Assembly: GCF_039555535.1 (NCBI RefSeq)
Contig: NZ_CP154630.1
Location: 248,001-312,000, forward strand
Reading direction: 5' to 3'
DNA from: Stenotrophomonas maltophilia
GTDB lineage: Bacteria; Pseudomonadota; Gammaproteobacteria; Xanthomonadales; Xanthomonadaceae
DNA: 64,000 nt
Shown: positions 12,251-19,555 of the stretch, one piece after another
How positions within the stretch are numbered: position 1 is the first letter of the stretch
How the letters are laid out: every line of letters begins with the position of its first letter
Notes under the pieces: model-generated
The model's database searches: none
The model's input: only the letters and a program-made list of their open reading frames with translations
Told to the model about the DNA's origin: nothing
Program-made: the position numbers and the translations under genes

Positions 12251-12868
12251 ATGGCCTATAAACGCTCTGCATTGATGGAAGAACGCCTGGCCGGGGCCCG
12301 TGAAAGGATCCTGCTGGCCACCCGCGAGCTGGTCGCCACCGGTGGCTGGCGCAACGCCCCGGTGACCGCCGTAGCGACCCAGGCCGGGGTGTCCACCGGC
12401 CTGATCTACCGCCACTTCCCGTCCAAGGCCGAGTTGTTCGTGGAGGTGCTCAACGCCGCCGTGGCCCATGAAGTGGCGATCATGGAGCGCATTGCCAGTG
12501 GTCCGGAGGCGGCCAGCGAGCGGCTGCGGCTGGCGATCACCGCCTTCGTCCGCCGCGCCCTGGCGGGGCCGGGGCTGGCCCATGCCTTCATCGTCGAGCC
12601 GGTCGACCCGGACGTGGAAGCCGAACGCATGCGCGGCCGTCGTGCCTTTGGGGATGTCTTCCTGCGCCTGGTGGAAGAGGGCGTGGCCGCCGGTGAACTG
12701 CCGGCGCAGGACGCGCACGCCACGGCCGCGTGCCTGGTCGGTGCCTTCACCGAAGCGATGGTCGGCCCGACCGCGCCCAGCCGCGAAGCGCACCGCGACG
12801 AAGGCGCACTGGTGGATGCGATCTGCAGCTTCTGCCTGCGCGCGATCGGCGCCTCCGCAAAACGGTAG
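12251..12868 (+). CDS. TetR/AcrR-family transcriptional regulator
   Basis: A 205-residue regulator with an N-terminal helix-turn-helix (ATRELVATGGWRNAPVTAVA, then TGLIYRHFPSKAELF at about 45-59) and a TetR-type C-terminal ligand domain. Its divergent position next to isovaleryl-CoA dehydrogenase suggests it controls leucine or isovalerate catabolism, perhaps sensing an acyl-CoA. In Pseudomonas the liu operon uses a MerR-type LiuR instead. The TAG stop is itself part of the GTAG head of a SMAG palindrome. Confidence 0.88.
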   Translation: MAYKRSALMEERLAGARERILLATRELVATGGWRNAPVTAVATQAGVSTGLIYRHFPSKAELFVEVLNAAVAHEVAIMERIASGPEAASERLRLAITAFVRRALAGPGLAHAFIVEPVDPDVEAERMRGRRAFGDVFLRLVEEGVAAGELPAQDAHATAACLVGAFTEAMVGPTAPSREAHRDEGALVDAICSFCLRAIGASAKR

Positions 12869-12888
12869 CGCCGGGCCATGCCCGGCGG
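12864..12888. repeat. SMAG-type palindrome
   Basis: Short palindrome headed GTAG with stem GCCGGGC/GCCCGGC. Its TAG doubles as the stop codon of the TetR gene. Confidence 0.7.
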
Positions 12889-12910
12889 CTGTTGCCGCGC
12901 TTGCGTTGCC

Positions 12911-12951
12911 GGGGTCAGATCCCTTCTGCGTGGCAAAAGGGATCTGACCCC
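12911..12951. repeat. GGGGTC-headed palindrome, copy 1
   Basis: An inverted repeat about 41 bases long. The outer stem GGGGTCAGATCCCTT is matched by a complementary arm ending GACCCC. Related copies occur at 15367, 30280, 42546 and 42601. Between genes it probably forms a strong hairpin in RNA. Confidence 0.75.
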
Positions 12952-13079
12952 AGCCCCCCGGCATGTTGCGCCGCACCAGCAGTGACGCCTGTTGTCGCAC
13001 GCAAAGCGCGTTCTATACTCGGTCCATCACGCAGTCGCTCAGCCGTGGTCCAACGACTATCAGCCAGGGGTAACGAAGA

Positions 13080-13598
13080 GTGCGGAATTACGATCTGGAG
13101 TTCCTGAAACGCTTCTCCATGGTGATCGCGCTGCTGGCGACCATCACCCTCGGCCTCATCCTCCTTGCCGCCTACATCCACACCCGGATTCCGCCCGAGG
13201 TGTCGCCGGCCGCGGCCAAGCGCACCGAACAGCGCATCTCGCCCACCGGCGCGGTCTATGCCGGCAGCACCGGCGCTGCCGCGCAGGCCGCCGCCAAGGC
13301 CGCCGCGCTGGCCAAGGCCGCGTCGCAGGTGGCCTACGGCGGCACCAAGGACGGCAAGGTCATCTTCGACAACCTGTGCACCGCCTGCCACACCACGGGT
13401 GTGGGCATGGCGCCGACGCTGGACCATTCGCACTGGGACAAGCGCATCGCACAGGGCAAGGACACCCTCTACAAGCACGCCATCGAGGGCTATACCGGCC
13501 CGGACGGCGGCATCATGCCACCCAAGGGTGGCAACCCGGCGCTGACCGAGGAGCAGATCCACGCCACCGTGGACTGGATGCTGGGCAACCTGAAATAG
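13080..13598 (+). CDS. Membrane-anchored cytochrome c5 family protein
   Basis: A 172-residue class I cytochrome c. An uncleaved N-terminal membrane anchor (FSMVIALLATITLGLILLAAY, about 11-31) is followed by an alanine-rich linker and the haem domain. Haem attachment is at CTACH and the axial methionine lies in GIMPPKGGNP. It is presumably periplasmic and passes electrons to a terminal oxidase. The GTG start is supported by an upstream AGGGGTAACGAAGAG. A gene-free stretch with repeats follows. Confidence 0.85.
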   Translation: MRNYDLEFLKRFSMVIALLATITLGLILLAAYIHTRIPPEVSPAAAKRTEQRISPTGAVYAGSTGAAAQAAAKAAALAKAASQVAYGGTKDGKVIFDNLCTACHTTGVGMAPTLDHSHWDKRIAQGKDTLYKHAIEGYTGPDGGIMPPKGGNPALTEEQIHATVDWMLGNLK

Positions 13599-13604
13599 CC
13601 TCCG

Positions 13605-13684
13605 AACGGCGGAACGGCCAAACCGCTGGATGGCCGAACTGCTGAACCGCCGAACCGCCGAACGACCGAATCGCCTAACCGCCG
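13605..13684 (+). repeat. Degenerate CCGAAC tandem repeat
   Basis: Loosely repeated 8-10-base units (CCGAACGGCGGAACGG, then CCGAACTGCTGAACCGCC and CCGAACCGCCGAACGACC) fill the start of this 311-base gap. A triplicate CGCCGGTCA direct repeat follows the next palindrome at about 13773-13800. No coding potential was recognised. Confidence 0.5.
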
Positions 13685-13771
13685 GTAGAGTCGACTGTTA
13701 GTCGACTGCTCTTCCCAACGCTGCCGGAAAGCCCGCGCTGCGCGCGACAGTCGACTAACAGTCGACTCTAC
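13685..13771. repeat. Paired SMAG elements forming a 24-base inverted repeat
   Basis: Two GTAG-headed copies in opposite orientation. Perfect 24-base arms (13685-13708 and 13748-13771), each containing AGTCGACT twice, are separated by 39 bases. Each arm is itself nearly palindromic. Confidence 0.8.
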
Positions 13772-13909
13772 CGCCGGTCACGCCGGTCACGCCGGTCACC
13801 GCACCGGCTTTGCCCACCGAGGCCTGATCGCCCATATTCCCCCGCCCGCAAGCGGGGTTTCGCATTTCAGGGTTAGTCTGTGCGCCCTCTTCCCTGGAAT
13901 CGCCCGTCG

Positions 13910-15355
13910 ATGCGCCGCCGTTCCCTCGCCCTTGCCCTGTCCCTGCTGCTGCCGGCCAGCGCCTTCGCCCAGGCCCAGCCGCAGGCCGCACCGGTTACGA
14001 CGCCCGCTGCCGCGCGCAGCAGCGCGACCGTGGTGCTGACCGCCGCGCCGACTGACTGGCGCGCGCTGGACGGCCAGCGTGTGCGCATCGCCGCGCCGCT
14101 CACCCTGGCCGGCACCGATGGCCTGGAGCGCTTCGGCCAGCTCACTGTCGCCTTCGATGGCCGCCTCTGGCAGCCCACCGAAGTGGCCGCGCCGGGTACT
14201 GCCGGCTACGAGCAGGTGATGGCCGACAACCTGCGCCGCCGCCTGGTGCTGGACGATGGCAGTGATGCCCGCGACCCGGCCAGCGTGCCGTACCTGCCGG
14301 GCAACCCGGTGCTGCGCGCCGGCATGCAGCTGCGCAACGTGGAAGGTGTCGTGCACGTGGACGCGCAGGGGCACCCGCGCTTGCAGGTCGAAGGTGTGCT
14401 GAAGCTGCCGGAGCTGAAGCGCCCGGCGGTGCCGACGGTGCCGGGCAGCCTGCACGTGGCGGCCTTCAACCTGGAGAACTTCTTCAACGGCGACGGCCAG
14501 GGCGGTGGCTTCCCGACCCTGCGCGGTGCGCGCACACTGGATGAACACAAGGCGCAGGTGGCCAAGCTGGTCACCACGGTCAACGCGCTGGGTGCCGACG
14601 TCGCCGCGCTGATGGAACTGGAAAACGATGGCTACGGCCCGCAGTCGGCCATCGCCGAACTGGTCGATGCGCTCAACCGGGACCGCGGCGCGCAGGGTGA
14701 CTGGCGCTTCGTCGATGCCGGCAACGGCCCCGGCGACAATCCGATCCGGGTCGGCATCATCTACCGCAGCAACCGCCTGCAGCCGCAGGGAAAGCCGGCC
14801 ACGCTGACCGGTGGCCCGTTCGTCGAGCACAGCCGCGTGCCGCTGGCGCAGGCCTTCCAGGGCAAGCAGGGCGCGCCGTTCGTGGTGGTGGCCAACCACT
14901 TCAAGTCGAAGGGCTGTCGCGAGGCCGCCGGTGCAGACGCCGACCACAATGACAACCAGGGCTGCTGGAATGCGACCCGCGTGACCTCCGCGCAGCAGCT
15001 GCACGCCTGGCTGCAGACGGATCCAACCGGCACCGGCGCCAAGGACGCCGTGCTGCTGGGTGATTTCAACGCCTATGCGATGGAAGACCCGATCCGCACC
15101 CTGCATGACCTGGGGTGGCAGGACGCGTTCAAGGTGGCCAAGGTCGAGCATCCCTACAGCTACGTCTACAACGGCTACACCGGCCGCCTCGACCATGCAT
15201 TGCTGAGCCCGGGCATGGCCAAGCGCCTGCGCGGCGCCGCCGAATGGCACAGCAACGCCGACGAGCAGGACGCCAGCGGCTACCAGGGCCGCAATGTGCC
15301 GGGGCCGTGGCGCAGCTCCGACCACGACCCGCTGCTGCTGGGTTTCGATAAATAA
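13910..15355 (+). CDS. Secreted ExeM/NucH-family endonuclease
   Basis: A 481-residue protein with a clean signal peptide (MRRRSLALALSLLLPASAFA, cut before QAQ). After an N-terminal OB-like region it has an endonuclease/exonuclease/phosphatase domain: HVAAFNLENFF near residue 185, ALMELENDGYG, VVVANHFKSKG, LLGDFNAYAMEDP, and SSDHDPLLLGF at the end, which supplies the catalytic histidine. Relatives are extracellular DNases that release phosphate or degrade extracellular and biofilm DNA. The ATG at 13910 is chosen because it starts the signal peptide; a GTG at 13880 is less likely. Confidence 0.87.
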   Translation: MRRRSLALALSLLLPASAFAQAQPQAAPVTTPAAARSSATVVLTAAPTDWRALDGQRVRIAAPLTLAGTDGLERFGQLTVAFDGRLWQPTEVAAPGTAGYEQVMADNLRRRLVLDDGSDARDPASVPYLPGNPVLRAGMQLRNVEGVVHVDAQGHPRLQVEGVLKLPELKRPAVPTVPGSLHVAAFNLENFFNGDGQGGGFPTLRGARTLDEHKAQVAKLVTTVNALGADVAALMELENDGYGPQSAIAELVDALNRDRGAQGDWRFVDAGNGPGDNPIRVGIIYRSNRLQPQGKPATLTGGPFVEHSRVPLAQAFQGKQGAPFVVVANHFKSKGCREAAGADADHNDNQGCWNATRVTSAQQLHAWLQTDPTGTGAKDAVLLGDFNAYAMEDPIRTLHDLGWQDAFKVAKVEHPYSYVYNGYTGRLDHALLSPGMAKRLRGAAEWHSNADEQDASGYQGRNVPGPWRSSDHDPLLLGFDK

Positions 15356-15366
15356 CGCCCAACGCA

Positions 15367-15405
15367 GGGGTCGGAGCCCATTCCAACGGAATGGGCTCCG
15401 ACCCC
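15367..15405. repeat. GGGGTC-headed palindrome, copy 2
   Basis: Perfect inverted repeat with arms GGGGTCGGAGCCCATTCC and complement, separated by three bases. It lies between convergent genes and may act as a hairpin terminator in both directions. Confidence 0.78.
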
Positions 15406-15416
15406 GATGCACATGC

Positions 15417-16274
15417 TCACCCCCAGGCGATCAACCCGATCGCCAGCACCGCCAGCGCAAGACCCGCGCGGTTCCACTTCGTGGTTGCCTCGCCGAACGC
15501 GAACACGCCCACCAGTGCACCCAGCACCACCACGCCGATGTTCATGCCGGCGAACACGGTGGCTGGGCTCTCCGGCATCGACTGATGCGCGTGCACATAG
15601 AAAAGAATGTTGCCGCCATTGAGCAGGCCCAGCAGTGCACCCGCGCCGAGATTGCGCCAGGCCAGCCGGCTGCGGCCACTGACATGCCGCCACAGCTGCA
15701 GCGCCAGCATCAGTACGAAGGCCACGCTGAAGCTGGCCAGCACCGCCGCCATCGACGGCGTGCCCGACAGCGCCACCTGCTTGAGCAGCACGTCGACCAC
15801 CGCGAACCCGGCCCAGACGCCCAGCAGCCAGCCCCAGCCACCGGGTGAGGACGACACCGCCGGTCCGCGCGGGCGCAGGCTGATCGCCACCATGGCGACC
15901 AGGCCCAGCGCCAGGCCGACCAACTTCCACGGCGTGGCGGTCTGGCCGAAGAACAGGAACGCGGCGGCCAATGACAGCAGCAGCGACAGCCGCTGCGCCA
16001 CGTCGCTGCGGACGATGCCGGCCACCGCCACCGCGCGGCCCAGCACCAGGAAGATCGACGGCAGCACCACCGCCAGCGCCAGCAATGACAGCCACGGCGC
16101 ATGCGGCGCGCGCAGTGCATCCAACGGCGGCTGCAGCACCGCGGCGGTGAGCGTTGCAGCGACCAGATAGTTCCAGGTGACCATCTGCGCGACATCCAGC
16201 TGGCGGCGTCCAGCCACCTTCAACAACACCGAAACCAGCACGCTGCAGATCACGGCCAAAGACAGGTAGAGCAT
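15417..16274 (-). CDS. EamA/DMT-family transporter
   Basis: A 285-residue inner membrane protein with about ten hydrophobic segments in two repeated halves, the EamA drug/metabolite transporter pattern. It starts MLYLSLAVICSVLVSVLLKV and ends in a hydrophobic helix ALAVLAIGLIAW. The substrate cannot be read from the sequence. It is divergent from the hydrolase gene, with start codons 44 bases apart. Confidence 0.8.
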   Translation of the reverse strand: MLYLSLAVICSVLVSVLLKVAGRRQLDVAQMVTWNYLVAATLTAAVLQPPLDALRAPHAPWLSLLALAVVLPSIFLVLGRAVAVAGIVRSDVAQRLSLLLSLAAAFLFFGQTATPWKLVGLALGLVAMVAISLRPRGPAVSSSPGGWGWLLGVWAGFAVVDVLLKQVALSGTPSMAAVLASFSVAFVLMLALQLWRHVSGRSRLAWRNLGAGALLGLLNGGNILFYVHAHQSMPESPATVFAGMNIGVVVLGALVGVFAFGEATTKWNRAGLALAVLAIGLIAWG

Positions 16275-16317
16275 GGGGCGGGCACAGGGCAGGGGCGGGG
16301 GACGGTATCATGGTGCC

Positions 16318-16989
16318 ATGCACAAGCCCTTGTTCCCCGTTGCCCCCGGCGAAACCGCCTGCCTCGAACTGGACGGCCCGGCCGGCCCGCTGGAAGTGGT
16401 CGTCGACCTGCCCAAGGCCGATGTGCCGGTGCAGCCGATCGTGGCCATCATCTGCCACCCTTTGTCCACCGAAGGCGGCACCCTGCACAACAAGGTGGTC
16501 ACCATGACCGCCACCACCCTGCGCGAGCTGGGCATCGCCACGGTGCGCTTCAACTTCCGCAGCGTCGGTGGTTCGGCCGGTGAGTTCGACCACGGCGTGG
16601 GCGAGCAGGATGACCTGAAGGCCGTGGCTGCCTGGGTGCAGAGCCAGCGCCCCGACGACCGCCTGTGGCTGGCCGGTTTCAGTTTCGGTTCGTTCGTTTC
16701 GCTGAAGGCCGCTGCCGCGCTGCAGCCCGAAGCGCTGATCTCGATCGCGCCGCCGGCCGGCCGCTGGGATTTCGATGGCATCGCACCGCCGGCGCGCTGG
16801 CTGGTGATCCAGGGCGAGCAGGACGAGATCGTCGACCCGCAGGCGGTCTATCAGTGGCTGGACACGCTGGATTTCCCGCATGAGCTGGTGCGCATGCCCG
16901 AGACCAGCCACTTCTTCCACCGCAAGCTGATCGACCTGCGTGGCGCGCTGACCCACGGCGTGAAGCATTGGCTGGGCGCGGCGGCATGA
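16318..16989 (+). CDS. Alpha/beta hydrolase (COG2945-like)
   Basis: A 223-residue alpha/beta hydrolase with the nucleophile elbow GFSFGSF, an acidic residue in QGEQDEIVD and the histidine in PETSHFFH, so the triad is complete. Small hydrolases of this group lack a defined substrate. The ATG at 16318 is chosen over a further upstream start that would overlap the divergent transporter promoter. Its TGA overlaps the ATG of zapE (ATGA), so the two are translationally coupled. Confidence 0.85.
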   Translation: MHKPLFPVAPGETACLELDGPAGPLEVVVDLPKADVPVQPIVAIICHPLSTEGGTLHNKVVTMTATTLRELGIATVRFNFRSVGGSAGEFDHGVGEQDDLKAVAAWVQSQRPDDRLWLAGFSFGSFVSLKAAAALQPEALISIAPPAGRWDFDGIAPPARWLVIQGEQDEIVDPQAVYQWLDTLDFPHELVRMPETSHFFHRKLIDLRGALTHGVKHWLGAAA

Positions 16990-18086
16990 GTGCAACCGAG
17001 TTGACCCCGTCGCAGCGGTACGCGGAAGGGGTCGCCCGTGGCGACTGGCAGAACGACCCGGCCCAGCATGCGGCGCTGGCCGAGCTGGACCGCATCCACC
17101 TGGGCCTGCTGGACAGTGCCGAGGACGGCTGGCTGGACCGCCTGTCCTCGTTCTGGAAGAAGCCCGAGCCGGTAAAGGGGCTGTACTTCTGGGGTGGCGT
17201 CGGCCGCGGCAAGACCTTCCTGGTCGACCTGTTCTACGACGGCCTGCCGATCAAGCAGAAGTACCGCACCCACTTCCACCGCTTCATGCGCAGCGTCCAT
17301 GAGCGCCTGCGCGAGCACCAGGGGCAGAGCGACCCGCTGGCGAAGATCGCCCAGGAATGGCGCAGCAACCTGCGCGTGCTGGTGCTGGACGAGTTCTTCG
17401 TTACCGACATCGGTGATGCCATGCTGCTGGCACGGCTGCTGGAGCGCCTGTTCGCCGAGGGCGTGACCCTGGTCACCACCTCCAACACGGCGGTGGAGAA
17501 CCTGTACCTCAACGGGCTGCAGCGCGAGAGCTTCCTGCCGGCGATCGGCCTGCTGCAGCGGTTCTGCGTCGAGCTGTACGCCGAAGGCACCGAGGATTAC
17601 CGGATGCGCGCGCTGACCCGCTCGCCGGTGTACCGCGCGCCGCTGGCCGCCGACAGCGACGACTGGCTGGCCACGCGCTGGAACGAACTGAGTGGTGGTC
17701 AGCCGGCCAAGCCCGGCAACATCGAGATCGAGGGCCGCAAGATCCCGGTCCGTGGCCGCGGCAAGAGCATTGCCTGGTTCGATTTCGCCGCGCTGTGCGA
17801 AGGTCCGCGCGGCCCGTCGGATTACATCGAGATCGCGCACGAGTTCAACACGGTGCTGCTCGGCGGCATTCCCGCCTTTGACCGCCTGAACGAAGATGCC
17901 GCGCGCCGCTTCGTCAACCTGATCGATGAGTTGTACGACCGCCACGTCAACCTGGTGTGCACCGCAAGCACCTCGCCGATCGAGCTGTACACCGGCCAGC
18001 GCCTGCAGGGTGCGTTCGAGCGCACCGCCTCGCGCCTGATCGAGATGCAGAGCGCCGAGTACCTGGGTACCCCGCACCGGGCGTGA
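16986..18086 (+). CDS. zapE: Cell division protein ZapE (AFG1-like ATPase)
   Basis: A 366-residue P-loop ATPase. Walker A is YFWGGVGRGKTFLVDLF near residue 65; the Walker B region is VLVLDEFFVTDIGD; VTTSNT is the sensor 1 region. ZapE associates with the FtsZ ring in Escherichia coli during late division or stress, and the family is related to mitochondrial AFG1/LACE1. The start overlaps the preceding hydrolase stop. A large SMAG pair follows. Confidence 0.93.
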   Translation: MSATELTPSQRYAEGVARGDWQNDPAQHAALAELDRIHLGLLDSAEDGWLDRLSSFWKKPEPVKGLYFWGGVGRGKTFLVDLFYDGLPIKQKYRTHFHRFMRSVHERLREHQGQSDPLAKIAQEWRSNLRVLVLDEFFVTDIGDAMLLARLLERLFAEGVTLVTTSNTAVENLYLNGLQRESFLPAIGLLQRFCVELYAEGTEDYRMRALTRSPVYRAPLAADSDDWLATRWNELSGGQPAKPGNIEIEGRKIPVRGRGKSIAWFDFAALCEGPRGPSDYIEIAHEFNTVLLGGIPAFDRLNEDAARRFVNLIDELYDRHVNLVCTASTSPIELYTGQRLQGAFERTASRLIEMQSAEYLGTPHRA

Positions 18087-18100
18087 GGGTCGTGCCGTTT

Positions 18101-18173
18101 GTAGAGCCGAGCCCACGCTCGGCTGCTTTTGCATGATGTGCCGAAAAGCAGCCGAGCGTGGGCTCGGCTCTAC
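18101..18173. repeat. Paired SMAG elements, 30-base perfect inverted repeat
   Basis: Two complementary 30-base arms (18101-18130 and 18144-18173), each headed GTAGAGCCGAGCCCACG, separated by 13 bases. The hairpin sits 15 bases after zapE and 16 bases before the end of the convergent DUF2884 gene. Confidence 0.88.
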
Positions 18174-18188
18174 AACAGCGCCGCGTGG

Positions 18189-19025
18189 TTATCGGGAGGG
18201 CGCCAAGGCGTCGTCACGCGGCCGCTCCTCCGGCCCGGCCGACACATGCAGCCCCGAACCGCTGCCATGCTCTACCCGCACGCTGTCGCCGCGCTCCAGC
18301 AGCCGCAGCGGCTGTCCCTGGTAGCGCAGCTCCAGCGCGTCGTGGGCATCCGCCAGCGACTGCACCAGCGGGCATAGCGCCATGGCCCTGGCTTCCAGCT
18401 GCTGGCTGCGCGCTTCCATGCGGCGGTCGACCTCGGCATCGAGGCGGTCGGCGCGGCGCTCCATGGCGCCGGCGCGGCCGGTGAATACCTGCCACAGCAC
18501 GCTGCGGGTCGTCGACGTGGCCATTGTCTCGGCCATCTGCTCGATGTGCGCGTCGAAGCCATCGCCGAAAGTGTCCTGCTCCCAGTAGCCGCGGCCGAGG
18601 CTGGCCTCGATCCAGTCCTGCATCTCGCCACGCATCGCCCGCATCTGGCGGTTGCGGGACTTGCCGGTGATGGCTTCGAAGGCGGCGTCCAGCGCATCGA
18701 AGGTGACCCCGGAGACTTCATGGGCGAGCGCGGTGGCGGCGGGCATCAGCTGGCGGGCGCCGGCCTCCATCTGCCGCAGGCGGGCAGCGTCGGCGGCGCT
18801 GACCGGCACCATCGTGCCGTCCAGGCTCAGCTCGCCGTCGTGGAACACCACTTCATGCGGCGCCTGCGGGCCATGCCGCAGCCAGATGCCACCGCTGTCC
18901 ACCAGCACGTCGTAGTCGGTGTGGATGCCGCACTGGTCCGAACGCAGGCCCGGCCCCTCGGCGGCCAGCGCGGGAGCGGTGAACAGAGCGGGCAGCAGTG
19001 CCAGCAGGGGCAGTCGCAGGTGCAT
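18189..19025 (-). CDS. DUF2884 (YggN-like) exported protein
   Basis: A 278-residue protein with a signal peptide (LRLPLLALLPALFTAPALA, cut before AEG). It resembles the DUF2884/YggN family of periplasmic proteins of unknown function: an N-terminal beta-rich part (SDQCGIHTDYDVLVDSGGI), then a long helical region with many charged residues (MERRADRLDAEVDRRMEARS). It stands alone, with repeats downstream and the long nrdA leader region upstream. I cannot suggest a function. Confidence 0.75.
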   Translation of the reverse strand: MHLRLPLLALLPALFTAPALAAEGPGLRSDQCGIHTDYDVLVDSGGIWLRHGPQAPHEVVFHDGELSLDGTMVPVSAADAARLRQMEAGARQLMPAATALAHEVSGVTFDALDAAFEAITGKSRNRQMRAMRGEMQDWIEASLGRGYWEQDTFGDGFDAHIEQMAETMATSTTRSVLWQVFTGRAGAMERRADRLDAEVDRRMEARSQQLEARAMALCPLVQSLADAHDALELRYQGQPLRLLERGDSVRVEHGSGSGLHVSAGPEERPRDDALAPSR

Positions 19026-19128
19026 CGGATCATCCTTCTCCGCAGGCGAGGGGCCAGCATCGGCTGCCCGCGCGCGGGCGTCACCGGCCGGAAGTCACCC
19101 GTCCACCGCATTCCCACCGGCTGCCCAC

Positions 19129-19140
19129 CACCTATCCACA
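19129..19140 (+). promoter_or_regulatory. DnaA-box-like sequence upstream of nrdA
   Basis: CTATCCACA matches the DnaA box consensus TTATNCACA except at the first base. DnaA influences nrdAB expression in Escherichia coli, so it may be relevant, but a single near-match in a 530-base gap is weak. Confidence 0.25.
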
Positions 19141-19322
19141 GGGTTGTCCCTAGCCAGCTTCATCACTGTCATGTGAAGCTGTCATTGTTCCGTTTCCGCG
19201 GTGTGTTGTGCCACCGCAGTGACGCCTTTCGGGCTTGACTGCGCAGCCCGTTCCGGCAGGTCTGAAGCGTCTGATCAGGGCGCCGATGGCACGATCCTTG
19301 CGGCGCAAGGGATTGCCGAATT

Positions 19323-19373
19323 TCACTACATTTGGCGTTGACGGACCCCATTACCCCCACTATCTTGTGGCCG
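19323..19373 (+). promoter_or_regulatory. nrdA promoter with candidate NrdR boxes
   Basis: A sigma-70 promoter can be read: TTGACG (19338-19343), 17 bases, TATCTT (19361-19366). Two imperfect copies of the NrdR box pattern lie on it: one around CACTACATTTGG (19324-19335) abutting the -35, and one around CACTATCTTGTGG (19358-19370) covering the -10. They are about 34 bases apart, slightly more than the usual 31-32. NrdR represses ribonucleotide reductase genes when dATP is high. A hairpin CAACCCC/GGGGTTG follows near 19385. Confidence 0.5.
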
Positions 19374-19555
19374 TCGGTCGCAGCAACCCCAAGTCTGGGG
19401 GTTGGCAGCAGCACCCATCCGCGATCGTCAACGGCAGTGGCAGGCGCAGGGTCTCATTCCCTGCGACGCCGTCCTGCCATCCTGGGCCGTCATGTCCCGG
19501 GATGCGTCACCCCGATGCATCGAGCACCCCCAATCACGCCAAGAGGACATACGCC

